A stretch of 64,000 nt of DNA from MR-S7 sp000400995. GTDB taxonomy: Bacteria; Pseudomonadota; Gammaproteobacteria; Burkholderiales; Burkholderiaceae_C. Each line of letters begins with the position of its first letter. Within the stretch, counting starts at the first letter, position 1. Shown here piece after piece: positions 1-8,454 of this stretch. The stretch lies in NCBI RefSeq assembly GCF_045291395.1, contig NZ_CP152342.1, forward strand, positions 3,100,001 to 3,164,000, given 5' to 3'. The position numbers were made by a program, and so were the translations under genes. The notes beneath the pieces are model-generated. The model was not told the DNA's origin. It did no database searches and saw nothing but the letters and a program-made list of their open reading frames with translations.

Positions 1-926
1 CGGTTGAAGGCTGAAATATCAGCGAAGCCGCAGTCCAGCGCGATGGCGAGCACGCGGCGGTGGCGCTGCGCGGGGTCGAGCAGCAGGGCATGGGTGCGCG
101 CCAGCTGCGCTTCGCGCAGATAGTCGGAAAAGCACGTGCCTTCGGCCGCGAACAGGCGCTGCACCTGGCGTGGCGTGAGGTGGTGCTGCCGCGCAATCTG
201 CACCAGGTTCAGGTCGCTGTGGTGCAGCCGCGCATGGATGGCCTGCTTGATGAGCGCCAAGCGCGGCGCGGTGACGGATGCGCGGCCGGGCGGCAGGCCG
301 GCCTGCGACGCCGGGGCGATGACGGCGGCCAGCAACGCGTGCAGGTGCTCCACGGCGATCTGGCGCTGCGCGGGCAGCAGACTCGCGTCCTCGCCCAGCA
401 GGCTGGCATAGGCCAGTGCCATGGCGGCGCCGGGCGTGCCGGGCGGCAAGGCACGCATGGGCGCTTCTTCCAGGCCGGGCACCAGAGCCGCGATGTGGGC
501 ACGCTGCACCTGGATGCAATCGGACAAACCGCCATGCGGCGTGAACGCCTCGTGCATGCGCGCCTTGGACAGCAGCACGTAGCCGCCAGGCAAGGCCGTG
601 AATTCTTCGAACCGTGCGCCGCGGATGGTCGTGCCGCGCGCTTGCAGGCACAGGTAGAGGTCGTCGTTGCCGTCCTGCATCAGTTCGGGCGTGCGCAGCA
701 GGTGCATGGGCGAGTGCGTCACGCGCGCATGCACGGCGCCGTCGCCCAGCGCGCTGATGCGGGCGTGGTAGTCCACCTGGGCCATGTCGATGCCGGGATG
801 GGGCCGCAGGTCCACACGCATCAGCTCGCGCCCGTACAACTCGCGCAGCGCGGGCAGGCGGTCGCGCGCGGCCAGGTCGCGCGTGGACAGGCGGTGGTGC
901 GGGGTAGGAGCGGGTTGTGCAGGCAT
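1..926 (-). CDS. AraC-family transcriptional regulator, 3' end cut by window edge
   Basis: Reading from an ATG at 926, the frame stays open to the left edge, so the C-terminus lies outside the window. The N-terminal part resembles a cupin-like sensor domain. The last third is an AraC-type double helix-turn-helix with segments such as QIARQHHLTPRQVQRLF and EGTCFSDYL. The protein is a close paralogue of the complete regulator at 2696-3655, with the same start-proximal RDxxxRDRxxALREL pattern and the same DNA-binding stretch. It lies 52 bp downstream of an IPTL-CTERM gene on the same strand. It probably regulates local genes; the inducer is unknown. Confidence 0.85.
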   Translation of the reverse strand, partial: MPAQPAPTPHHRLSTRDLAARDRLPALRELYGRELMRVDLRPHPGIDMAQVDYHARISALGDGAVHARVTHSPMHLLRTPELMQDGNDDLYLCLQARGTTIRGARFEEFTALPGGYVLLSKARMHEAFTPHGGLSDCIQVQRAHIAALVPGLEEAPMRALPPGTPGAAMALAYASLLGEDASLLPAQRQIAVEHLHALLAAVIAPASQAGLPPGRASVTAPRLALIKQAIHARLHHSDLNLVQIARQHHLTPRQVQRLFAAEGTCFSDYLREAQLARTHALLLDPAQRHRRVLAIALDCGFADISAFN

Positions 927-978
927 GGGATGGCGCCAGTCCACGACGCAGGCCCCGCATGCCGCCACGCCTTTCGCT

Positions 979-1638
979 TCAGCCGCGTTTACGCCGCTGC
1001 GAGCACCACCCTGCCCCGCCCATCAGGCCCGCCAGCAGCGCCAGACCCGCGTGCCCCAGCGTGGGCACGGGCGTGGGCGGCACGTCCGGCGCCACTGCCG
1101 CGGCACAAGGGCCGCTGGGGGTGTGCAGCAGCCAGTTCGTGGGGTGCATCTGCACGCCGCCAGCCGCGTCGTCGAAGGCGTGCGCCGACGCGCCATCGCG
1201 CAGCACGCTGTTGCTGCCGTTGGCGAACCAGTGCAGCGGCACCGGGTGCGTGAAGCCGCTGCTGCTGAAGTCCGGTCCCGCCGGGCTGCTGCTGACGCCG
1301 GTGAACATGCCGGTCAGCACGCCCGAGCCGTTGGTGGTGATGGCGCCGGTCGCTGCAGTGGGCGGCGAGGCGAGCGGGCTCAGGTCTTGCGCGAACACGG
1401 CGTTGCCCGCGTCGTTCATGCGCCAGATGGCGCAGCGCAGGTCGGCCGCGCCCCAGGTCTGGTTCACCGCCGTGTTGCCGCCGTTGTCGAACACGAAGGT
1501 GATGCGGTAGTGCTCGCCGTTGACGATCTGCGCGAAGCTGGAGTTGGCGATGGTGCCGGTGTAGGTGACGGCGTAAGGCGCGGCAGCGGCCGTGGCGGCG
1601 GCGCAGGCCAGCGCCATGGCGATCAGGGTGCGGATCAT
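979..1638 (-). CDS. IPTL-CTERM-type secreted protein
   Basis: About 219 residues. The ATG at 1638 gives a classic signal peptide (MIRTLIAMALACAAATAAAA) at the very N-terminus; the frame extends further upstream but without signal character. The middle is a beta-rich, low-charge region without a recognised enzyme motif. The C-terminus carries PVPTLGHAGLALLAGLMGG followed by RRKRG. This is the IPTL-CTERM layout: a short PTL motif, one hydrophobic helix and a basic tail, a sorting signal known in betaproteobacteria. A surface or exported role is inferred. It is co-directional with another IPTL-CTERM gene just upstream. No sorting enzyme gene is visible in the window. Confidence 0.75.
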   Translation of the reverse strand: MIRTLIAMALACAAATAAAAPYAVTYTGTIANSSFAQIVNGEHYRITFVFDNGGNTAVNQTWGAADLRCAIWRMNDAGNAVFAQDLSPLASPPTAATGAITTNGSGVLTGMFTGVSSSPAGPDFSSSGFTHPVPLHWFANGSNSVLRDGASAHAFDDAAGGVQMHPTNWLLHTPSGPCAAAVAPDVPPTPVPTLGHAGLALLAGLMGGAGWCSQRRKRG

Positions 1639-1653
1639 GGGGATGCTTTCAAA

Positions 1654-1698
1654 TCGATAGCTGCTTGCGCTTACTGGGCAATCGCTGGAGCCCAAAAA
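1654..1698 (+). repeat. Dispersed Comamonadaceae-type repeat, copy 1 (degenerate)
   Basis: An ATAGCTGCTTGCGCTTACTG start, a GCGCTTnnnnnGGCAANCGC-type core and a CTGGAGCCCAAAA tail match the repeat seen clean at 19271-19317. It sits between two IPTL-CTERM genes. Confidence 0.7.
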
Positions 1699-1702
1699 CG
1701 CT

Positions 1703-2632
1703 TTAAACCTGCCTGCGCCGCAGCACCGCGAAGCCCACAGCGGCGGCGGCCAGCGACAGCAGCGCCAGCGCCCATTCGCCCAATGTCGGAATGGCGGCGG
1801 CGCCCAGCCCCGGCGGCGCGGCGGTGCACTGGGCGTGCCAGGGCGTCTCGCCCGTGGCCACGTTCCAGTCGTTGCTGGCCGAGGGCGTGAGGTGGTTGGG
1901 GCACAGGATGGAGCCGCCCGTCTGCAGCGAGTTGGGCGCGGCGGGCACGGGGCCGGTGAGCTGGTTCTGGTCCACCACCAGGCGCTCCAGGCCCAGCGGC
2001 AGCGCGGGGATGGTGCCGGTGAGCTGGTTTTGCTGCAGCGACAGGATGGTGAGCGCGGGCATGCCGGTGAGCGGCGGGATGGTGCCGCTGAGCTGGTTGC
2101 CGCGCAGCAGCAGCCATTCCAGCGCGGGCATGTTGGTGAATGGCGGCAGCGGGCCGGTGAAGGCGTTCAGAACGGCGCTGTAGCGCGTGAGGTGCTGCAG
2201 GCCGGACGGGTCGGGCAGCGGGCCGGTGAACTGGCCGCCGCTCACGTTGAAGAACGTGAGTTGCGACAGCCCGGCGATGGGCGGCACGGGGCCGGTCAGG
2301 CTGGTGTTGCCCAGGGCGATGGAGGTGAGGTCCGGCAGCGCGGCCCAGTCGGGCAGCGGCGTGCCAGGCGGGGTGCTGGCCATGGAGTTGGTGACGAACT
2401 CCAGGCCGGTGACGGTGGTCTCGCCCGCGTCGCAGGTGATGCCGTACCAGCCGCACTCGGTGCCCGGCGGGTCGCCCCAGCCGTCGTTGTTCAGCCAATT
2501 GGGGCCGTTGGTGGCGGCGTAGAAAGCCAGCAGGTAGTCGCGCTGCGACTGGGGAATGGCGGCCTGCGCGCTGGCTGCGGCCAGCAGGGCGAAAGCGGCG
2601 AGAAAAAAGCGGCTGATGAAGGTGCTTGTCAT
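1703..2632 (-). CDS. Leucine-rich repeat protein with IPTL-CTERM anchor
   Basis: About 309 residues. The ATG at 2632 gives a signal peptide (MTSTFISRFFLAAFALLAAA). Residues of about 28-70 form a plant-type LRR N-cap with W...NNDGWG and a CGWYGITCD motif. Then come about six repeats of the plant-specific LxGxIP/LTGPxP class, for example QLSGTIPPLTGMPAL and QLTGTIPALP. The C-terminus is IPTLGEWALALLSLAAAAVG plus a basic tail, a textbook IPTL-CTERM signal. It is probably exported and surface-attached, binding a protein or carbohydrate partner; that role is inferred. It lies between an AraC gene and another IPTL-CTERM gene on the same strand. Confidence 0.85.
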   Translation of the reverse strand: MTSTFISRFFLAAFALLAAASAQAAIPQSQRDYLLAFYAATNGPNWLNNDGWGDPPGTECGWYGITCDAGETTVTGLEFVTNSMASTPPGTPLPDWAALPDLTSIALGNTSLTGPVPPIAGLSQLTFFNVSGGQFTGPLPDPSGLQHLTRYSAVLNAFTGPLPPFTNMPALEWLLLRGNQLSGTIPPLTGMPALTILSLQQNQLTGTIPALPLGLERLVVDQNQLTGPVPAAPNSLQTGGSILCPNHLTPSASNDWNVATGETPWHAQCTAAPPGLGAAAIPTLGEWALALLSLAAAAVGFAVLRRRQV

Positions 2633-2695
2633 GGTGCGGCACATTCTTTGGAATGCACCGATCCGCGTCCTTGCCGGCCGCGACAATCGCGTTGT

Positions 2696-3655
2696 TCAAA
2701 GCGACATGCCGCGCATTTCGGTCGGCGTGGTGCCGAAGCGCCGCTTGAAGGCGCGGCTGAAGGCGGAAAAATCGTCGAAACCGTTGTCCAGCACGATCTG
2801 CAGCACGCGCCGGTGGTGCTGGCGCGGGTCGGCCAGCGCGGCGCGCACGCGGTCCAGCCGGGCATCGCGCACGTAATCGGAAAAGCACGTGCCCTCGCGC
2901 GCGAACAGGCGCTGCACCTGGCGCGGGGTGAGGTGGTGCAGGCGGGCGATCTGCGCAAGGTTCAGCTCGGGCTGGGTCAGGCGCGCGAGGATGTCGCGCT
3001 GGATCAGCGCCAGGCGCGGCACATCCAGCGTGCCGCACCCCGGCGCTGCGGGCGCGAGGATTCCCGCCATCAGATCCTGCAAATGCGCCTGGGCCGATTG
3101 CAGCAGCGGCGCCGCGAGCGTGGGGTGGCCCGCCAGCAGCTGCGCATAGCCCATGGCGAGTGCCGGCTCCTGCAGGCCGGCAGGCAACACCCGCAGGGGC
3201 GCTTCTTCCAGGCCCGGCAGCCTATGCGCGAGCGCGGCGTGCGAGAGCTGCAGCGTGGCGGTGCGCCCGCCCAAGGGGTGGACGATCTCGTGCGCACGCG
3301 CCTTGGAATGCAGCAGGAAGCCGCCCGCCGGCACCGCGACGTCGCCGCTGCCGGTGCGCAGCACGCAGCCGGCCTGGGTGGCGGTCAGGAACAGGTCGTC
3401 CCCGCCGTCGCCGATGTGCGCGGGCCGGTGCGCGATGTGGGCGGGCGTGTGCTCGCTGTACGCATACGCGCCCCCATCGCCCAGCAGCATCAGGCTGACC
3501 TGGAAGTCCAGCGGCGCGGCGTCCTCGCAAGCCCACAGGTCGACGCGCATCAGCGCGCGGCCAAACAGCTCGCGCAGCGCATCGGCCCTGTCGCGTCCCG
3601 CGTAGTCGCGCGAGGACAGGCGCAGGTGCTGGGGAGCAGCGGGCGCGGCGTGCAT
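2696..3655 (-). CDS. AraC-family transcriptional regulator
   Basis: 319 residues from the ATG at 3655 (MHAAPAAPQHLRL). The longer frame up to 3799 overlaps the valS start and looks non-coding. Residues 1 to about 200 form a sensor domain. Residues of about 220-319 hold the two AraC helix-turn-helix units (LNLAQIARLHHLTPRQVQRL, then DNGFDDFSAFSRAFKRRFG). It is a paralogue of the partial gene at 1-926, and the pair brackets two IPTL-CTERM genes. It is divergent from valS. Its target is unknown; the adjacent exported proteins are the obvious candidates. Confidence 0.88.
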   Translation of the reverse strand: MHAAPAAPQHLRLSSRDYAGRDRADALRELFGRALMRVDLWACEDAAPLDFQVSLMLLGDGGAYAYSEHTPAHIAHRPAHIGDGGDDLFLTATQAGCVLRTGSGDVAVPAGGFLLHSKARAHEIVHPLGGRTATLQLSHAALAHRLPGLEEAPLRVLPAGLQEPALAMGYAQLLAGHPTLAAPLLQSAQAHLQDLMAGILAPAAPGCGTLDVPRLALIQRDILARLTQPELNLAQIARLHHLTPRQVQRLFAREGTCFSDYVRDARLDRVRAALADPRQHHRRVLQIVLDNGFDDFSAFSRAFKRRFGTTPTEMRGMSL

Positions 3656-3723
3656 GCCGGCCAGTGTAAGCACGGCGCAGCGGCCGGTAAAATCGGGCCC
3701 AACCGTCAATCCACCTACCAGGC

Positions 3724-3746
3724 GGCATCCCCTGTGGATGCCGTTT
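3724..3746 (+). promoter_or_regulatory. Hairpin plus T-tract in the valS leader (possible attenuator)
   Basis: GGCATCC (3724-3730) and GGATGCC (3736-3742) form a perfect 7-bp stem with a 5-nt loop. It is followed by GTTTTC and ends about 10 bases before the valS ATG. It resembles a short intrinsic terminator placed in the leader. An attenuation role is inference. Confidence 0.35.
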
Positions 3747-3755
3747 TCATTTGCC

Positions 3756-6620
3756 ATGAGCGACACCATTGCCCAACCCGGCCTCGACAGCCTGTCCAAG
3801 TCCTTCGAACCTGCTGCCCTGGAAGCCCACTGGGGCCCCGAGTGGGAGCGGCGCGGCTACGGCACGGCGGGCTACCGGGGCACGGGCGCGCCGCAGGCGG
3901 GCGAGCCCGCGTTCTGCATCCAGCTGCCGCCGCCCAACGTGACGGGCACGCTGCACATGGGCCATGCGTTCAACCAGACGATCATGGACAGCCTCACGCG
4001 CTACCACCGCATGCTGGGCCACAACACGGCCTGGGTGCCGGGCACCGACCACGCGGGCATCGCCACGCAGATCGTGGTGGAGCGCCAGTTGCAGGATCAG
4101 GGCCAGAGCCGCCACGATCTGGGCCGCCCGGCGTTCGTGAAGAAGGTGTGGGAGTGGAAGGAAAAGAGCGGCAACACCATCACCACGCAGATGCGCCGCA
4201 TGGGCGACACGGTGGACTGGAGCCGCGAGTACTTCACGATGGACGACAAGCTCTCCAAGGTCGTCACCGAAACCTTCGTGCGCCTCTACGAGCAGGGCCT
4301 GATCTACCGCGGCAAGCGGCTGGTGAACTGGGACCCGGTGCTGCAGTCGGCCGTCTCCGACCTGGAGGTGGAGAACGAGGAGAAGGACGGCTCGCTCTGG
4401 CACATCGCCTACCCGCTCACCGACGGCTCTGGCCAGCTCGTCGTGGCCACCACGCGCCCCGAGACCATGCTGGGCGACGTGGCCGTGATGGTGCACCCCG
4501 AGGATGAGCGCTACAAACACCTGATCGGCAAGAGCGTCACGCTGCCCCTGGTGGGCCGCGAGATTCCCATCATCGCCGACGAGTACGTGGACAAGGAATT
4601 CGGCACCGGCGTGGTCAAGGTGACTCCCGCGCACGACCAGAACGACTACGCCGTGGGCCAGCGCCACAAGCTGCCGATGGAAGTGGTGCTGACGCTGCAG
4701 GCCAGGATCAGCGACAACGCGCCCGAGAAATACCGCGGCATGGACCGCTTCGTGGCGCGCAAGGCCATCGTGGCCGACCTGGAGGCGCAGGGCCTGCTGG
4801 TCGAGACAAAGAAGCACAAGCTCATGGTGCCCATTTGCACGCGCACCGGCCAGGTGATCGAGCCGATGCTGACCGACCAGTGGTTCGTGGCGATGGGCAA
4901 GGTGGGCGAAGGCGATGTCACGGGCAAGTCCATCGCGCAGAAGGCCATCGACGCCGTGGCCTCGGGCCAGGTGCAGTTCGTGCCCGAGAACTGGGTCAAC
5001 ACCTACAACCAGTGGATGAACAACATCCAGGACTGGTGCATCAGCCGCCAGCTCTGGTGGGGCCACCAGATCCCCGCGTGGTACGACGAGGACGGCAAGG
5101 TCTACGTGGCGCGCAGCGAGGAAGAAGCGCAGGCCCAGGCACCGGGCAAGACGCTGACGCGCGACGAGGACGTGCTGGACACGTGGTACTCGTCGGCCCT
5201 CGTGCCCTTCTCGACGATGGGCTGGCCCGGCCAGGGCACGGCCGAGACCGACGACTACAACCTCTACCTGCCCTCCTCCGTGCTGGTCACGGGCTACGAC
5301 ATCATCTTCTTCTGGGTCGCCCGGATGATCATGATGACCACGCACTTCACGGGCCGTGTGCCGTTCAGGCACGTCTACATCCACGGCCTGGTGCGTGACG
5401 CGCAGGGCAAGAAGATGAGCAAGTCCGAAGGCAACGTGCTCGACCCGGTCGACCTGATCGACGGCATCGCGCTCGAACCCCTGCTCGACAAGCGCACCCA
5501 GGGCCTGCGCCGCCCCGAGACCGCGCCCACGGTGCGCAAGAACACGCAGAAGGAATTCCCCGAGGGCATTCCCGCCTACGGCGCCGACGCGCTGCGCTTC
5601 ACCTTCGCCGCGCTCGCCTCGCTGGGCCGCAGCATCAACTTCGACAGCAAGCGCTGCGAGGGCTACCGCAACTTCTGCAACAAGCTCTGGAACGCCAGCC
5701 GCTTCGTGCTGATGAACTGCGAGGGCTACGACTGCGGCCTGAAGGAGCACACCGCCGCCGACTGCGCGGGCGGCTACATGGCCTTCAGCCAGCCCGACCG
5801 CTGGATCGTCTCGCAGCTGCAGAAGGTGGAGGCCGAAGTCGCCAAGGGCTTCGCCGAGTTCCGCCTGGACAACGTGGCAAGCGCCCTTTACGAGTTCATC
5901 TGGAACGAGTTCTGCGACTGGTACCTGGAAATCGCCAAGGTGCAGATCCAGACGGGCAACGAGGCCGAGCAGCGCGGCACGCGCCGCACGCTGATCCGCG
6001 TGCTGGAGGCCATCCTGCGCCTGGCCCACCCCATCATCCCGTTCGTCACCGAAGCGCTCTGGCAGAAAGTGGCCCCCGTGGCAGGCATGGCGGGCGACTC
6101 CGTCGCCATCGCGCGCTATCCGCAGGCCCAGCCCGAGAAAATCGACGAGGCCGCGATCGCCTACGTGCAGCGCATCAAGCAGGTGGTGGACGCCTGCCGC
6201 ACGCTGCGCGGCGAGATGGGCGTGTCGCCCGCGCAGCGCCTGCCGCTGCTGGTGACGGGCGACGCCGCCTTCATGCGCGCCATCGCGCCCGTGCTGCAAA
6301 ACCTGGCCAAGCTCTCGGAAGTACAGGTGTTCGACGACGAGGCCGCCTGGGCGGATGCCGCCAAGACCGCCCCCGTGGCCGTGGTGGGCGAGGCGCGCCT
6401 GGCGCTGTTCGTCGAGATCGACGTGGCGGCCGAGAAGGTGCGCCTGTCCAAGGAAGCCGCGCGGCTGGAAGGCGAGATCGCCAAGGCCGGCGCCAAGCTG
6501 GGCAACGAGGCCTTCGTCGCCAAGGCCCCGCCCGCCGTGATCGAGCAGGAGAAAAAGCGCGTGTCAGACTTTGGCGCGACCTTGGCGCGCCTGCGCGAAC
6601 AGCTCGCACGGCTGGGCTAA
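3756..6620 (+). CDS. valS: Valyl-tRNA synthetase
   Basis: 954 residues, the usual ValRS length. It charges tRNA-Val with valine in the cytoplasm. Class I signatures are present: PPPNVTGTLHMGH with the HIGH-type HMGH at residues 67-70, and GKKMSKSEGN with KMSKS near residue 552. Between them lie the editing (CP1) domain and the TDQWF segment. The C-terminal 60 or so residues (VRLSKEAARLEGEIAKAGAK) form the Val-arm coiled coil typical of ValRS. The ATG at 3756 was chosen over upstream in-frame codons because homologues start MS(D)T.. just before LSKSFEP. It is followed by a good terminator, so it is probably monocistronic. Confidence 0.97.
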   Translation: MSDTIAQPGLDSLSKSFEPAALEAHWGPEWERRGYGTAGYRGTGAPQAGEPAFCIQLPPPNVTGTLHMGHAFNQTIMDSLTRYHRMLGHNTAWVPGTDHAGIATQIVVERQLQDQGQSRHDLGRPAFVKKVWEWKEKSGNTITTQMRRMGDTVDWSREYFTMDDKLSKVVTETFVRLYEQGLIYRGKRLVNWDPVLQSAVSDLEVENEEKDGSLWHIAYPLTDGSGQLVVATTRPETMLGDVAVMVHPEDERYKHLIGKSVTLPLVGREIPIIADEYVDKEFGTGVVKVTPAHDQNDYAVGQRHKLPMEVVLTLQARISDNAPEKYRGMDRFVARKAIVADLEAQGLLVETKKHKLMVPICTRTGQVIEPMLTDQWFVAMGKVGEGDVTGKSIAQKAIDAVASGQVQFVPENWVNTYNQWMNNIQDWCISRQLWWGHQIPAWYDEDGKVYVARSEEEAQAQAPGKTLTRDEDVLDTWYSSALVPFSTMGWPGQGTAETDDYNLYLPSSVLVTGYDIIFFWVARMIMMTTHFTGRVPFRHVYIHGLVRDAQGKKMSKSEGNVLDPVDLIDGIALEPLLDKRTQGLRRPETAPTVRKNTQKEFPEGIPAYGADALRFTFAALASLGRSINFDSKRCEGYRNFCNKLWNASRFVLMNCEGYDCGLKEHTAADCAGGYMAFSQPDRWIVSQLQKVEAEVAKGFAEFRLDNVASALYEFIWNEFCDWYLEIAKVQIQTGNEAEQRGTRRTLIRVLEAILRLAHPIIPFVTEALWQKVAPVAGMAGDSVAIARYPQAQPEKIDEAAIAYVQRIKQVVDACRTLRGEMGVSPAQRLPLLVTGDAAFMRAIAPVLQNLAKLSEVQVFDDEAAWADAAKTAPVAVVGEARLALFVEIDVAAEKVRLSKEAARLEGEIAKAGAKLGNEAFVAKAPPAVIEQEKKRVSDFGATLARLREQLARLG

Positions 6621-6638
6621 GATCAATCCCCATAGGGC

Positions 6639-6677
6639 ACAAGGGCGCCGCGCTGATCCGGGCGCCCTTGTCTTTTT
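6639..6677 (+). terminator. Intrinsic terminator after valS
   Basis: A perfect 11-bp stem, ACAAGGGCGCC (6639-6649) and GGCGCCCTTGT (6661-6671), is followed by CTTTTTC. It separates valS from galU. Confidence 0.85.
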
Positions 6678-6707
6678 CACCATCCACTTTTTCGCGAGGT
6701 ACCTGAC

Positions 6708-7595
6708 TTGACCGCTCCCACCCGCGTCCGCAAGGCCGTCTTCCCCGTCGCAGGGCTCGGCACCCGCTTCCTGCCCGCCACCAAGGCGTCCCCGAAGGAA
6801 ATGCTGCCGGTGGTGGACAAGCCCCTGATCCAGTACGCCGTGGAAGAGGCCTACGAGGCCGGCATCCGCGACATGGTCTTCGTCACCGGCCGCAGCAAGC
6901 GCGCCATCGAAGACCATTTCGACACCGCCTACGAGTTGGAGAACGAGCTGGAGAATGCCGGCAAGCAGGAAATGCTGGAGCTGGTGCGCAGCATCAGCCC
7001 GGCCGACATGAACTGCCTGTTCGTGCGCCAGCCGCGCAGCCTGGGCCTGGGCCACGCCGTGCTGTGCGCCGAGCCGCTGGTGGGCAACGAGCCCTTCGCC
7101 GTGATCCTGGCAGACGACCTGATGGTGGGCGAGAGCGGCGGCCCCGGCGTGATGGCGCAGATGACCGCCGCCTTCCAGAAGCAGGGCCGCTCGCTGCTGG
7201 CCGTGCAGGAAGTGCCGCCCGACCACACGCGCCGCTACGGCATCGTGCGCGGCGAGCCCGCCGGCGGCGCGCTGCTGCGCGTGGACGAGATCGTGGAGAA
7301 GCCCGCGCCCGAGAAGGCGCCTTCGCGCATGGGCGTGGCTGGCCGCTACGTGCTCACGCCGCGCATCTTCGCGGAGATCCGCAACCAGCCCAAGGGCGTG
7401 GGCGGCGAGATCCAGCTCACCGACGCCATCGCCCGCCTGATGCAGCACGAGACCGTGTACGCCTTCCAGTACGCAGGCAAGCGCTACGACTGCGGCAGCA
7501 AGGAGGGCTTTCTGGAGGCCACGGTAGAACTGGCCCTGCTGCACCCGCAGGTGGGCACGCACTTCCGCGAGTACCTGAAGACGCTGGTGCTTTGA
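6708..7595 (+). CDS. galU: UTP-glucose-1-phosphate uridylyltransferase
   Basis: 295 residues. It makes UDP-glucose from UTP and glucose-1-phosphate, feeding LPS, exopolysaccharide and UDP-sugar synthesis. The nucleotidyltransferase signature GLGTRFLPATKASPKEML (residues of about 16-33) is clear. VDKPLIQYAVEEA, the LADDLM metal/nucleotide segment and the VEKP sugar-site motif follow in order. The start is TTG at 6708: no ATG exists before the catalytic motif, and a GAGGT Shine-Dalgarno lies about 9 bases upstream. It follows valS after a terminator and probably has its own promoter. Confidence 0.95.
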   Translation: MTAPTRVRKAVFPVAGLGTRFLPATKASPKEMLPVVDKPLIQYAVEEAYEAGIRDMVFVTGRSKRAIEDHFDTAYELENELENAGKQEMLELVRSISPADMNCLFVRQPRSLGLGHAVLCAEPLVGNEPFAVILADDLMVGESGGPGVMAQMTAAFQKQGRSLLAVQEVPPDHTRRYGIVRGEPAGGALLRVDEIVEKPAPEKAPSRMGVAGRYVLTPRIFAEIRNQPKGVGGEIQLTDAIARLMQHETVYAFQYAGKRYDCGSKEGFLEATVELALLHPQVGTHFREYLKTLVL

Positions 7596-7598
7596 TTT

Positions 7599-7643
7599 TG
7601 ATAGCTGCGTGCGCTTACCCAGTAAGCGCTAGCGGCCAATTTG
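7599..7643 (+). repeat. Dispersed Comamonadaceae-type repeat, copy 2
   Basis: ATAGCTGCGTGCGCTTACCC, AGTAAGCGCTAGCGGCCAATTT: the same layout as the copy at 19271. It lies in the convergent gap between galU and the tusA-like gene. Confidence 0.75.
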
Positions 7644-7653
7644 GCACTTGGCT

Positions 7654-7881
7654 TCAGCGGCGGCGCAGGATGTGCACGAACTCCTCGCCCACCGTTTGCT
7701 GCTCCACCAGTTCATTGCCCGTCTGGCGTGCGAACGCCTGGAAGTCGCGCAGCGACCCGGTGTCGGTGGCCAACACCTTGAGCAGCTGGCCGCTGGCCAT
7801 GTCCGCCAGCGCCTTCTTCGCGCGCAGGATGGGCAGCGGGCAGTTCAGGCCCCGTGCGTCTACTTCCTTGTGAATGTCCAT
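7654..7881 (-). CDS. TusA/SirA-family sulfurtransferase
   Basis: 75 residues, the standard size. TusA-like proteins pass persulfide sulfur to partners for tRNA thiolation or cofactor synthesis, or act in sulfur oxidation. The family motif VDARGLNCPLPILRAKKAL places the catalytic Cys at residue 14 in the CPxP motif. The remainder matches the alpha/beta fold (LLKVLATDTGSLRDFQAFA). It lies 12 bp downstream of a NUDIX gene and, with cysM further upstream, forms a run related to sulfur and cysteine. The exact partner is not determinable. Confidence 0.9.
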   Translation of the reverse strand: MDIHKEVDARGLNCPLPILRAKKALADMASGQLLKVLATDTGSLRDFQAFARQTGNELVEQQTVGEEFVHILRRR

Positions 7882-7893
7882 GGTCAGGGGTCC

Positions 7894-8454
7894 TCAATCC
7901 AGTCCGCGGCGGCGCTCCGCGTTTTCCTCTGCGGTGAAGAACACCGGCTCGTGCCCGCGCGTGCGCAGCCAGTCGGCCAGCGCATAGCCCGTGCCGGCGG
8001 GCCAGCACTTGAGCTCGTCCAGTTCATAGAAGCGGTGGTCCACCAGCTCGGGCGACAGGCGCACCTCGCCCTCGGCCCGCACGTGGTAGGCGATGATGAC
8101 CTGGTTCATGCGGATGAACTCGTACGCCCCCACGAGCGTGACGGAGAGCGCGTCGAGGTTGGTCTCCTCCTTCACCTCGCGCGCGATGCCCTCCTCGGGC
8201 GACTCGCCCGCCTCCATGAAGCCGGTGATCAGCGCGAACATCTTGGGCGGCCACAGCGCATTGCGCGCCAGCAGCACGCGGCCGTCCACCTCCACGATGG
8301 CGGCCAGCACCGGCGTGGGGTTGTTCCAGTGGGTCCAGCCGCAGGCGGCGCAGCGCAGGCGCTCCTTCTCGCCGCTGTCTTCCAGCAGCGTGATCGGGGC
8401 GAGCGGCGTGGCGCAGTGGGTGCAGAAGCGGGTTTCGTAGCGCATGGCGGTCAT
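7894..8454 (-). CDS. NUDIX hydrolase with N-terminal zinc ribbon
   Basis: 186 residues. A CTHC...CAAC zinc ribbon (Cys at about 11, 14, 35 and 38) precedes a NUDIX domain. The NUDIX box reads GFMEAGESPEEGIAREVKEE, with the full G(x5)E(x7)REVxEE pattern. The arrangement is that of small NudC-like NAD(P)H or nucleotide pyrophosphatases; the substrate is not fixed. The start ATG (8454) overlaps the cysM stop in an ATGA, so the two are translationally coupled. An alternative ATG lies three codons further in. Confidence 0.9.
   Translation of the reverse strand: MTAMRYETRFCTHCATPLAPITLLEDSGEKERLRCAACGWTHWNNPTPVLAAIVEVDGRVLLARNALWPPKMFALITGFMEAGESPEEGIAREVKEETNLDALSVTLVGAYEFIRMNQVIIAYHVRAEGEVRLSPELVDHRFYELDELKCWPAGTGYALADWLRTRGHEPVFFTAEENAERRRGLD

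Noticed and set aside
3747..6299. 850-codon open frame on the strand opposite valS
   Set aside because: His/Leu/Val-rich shadow of a real, fully conserved valS; typical antisense frame in high-GC coding DNA.
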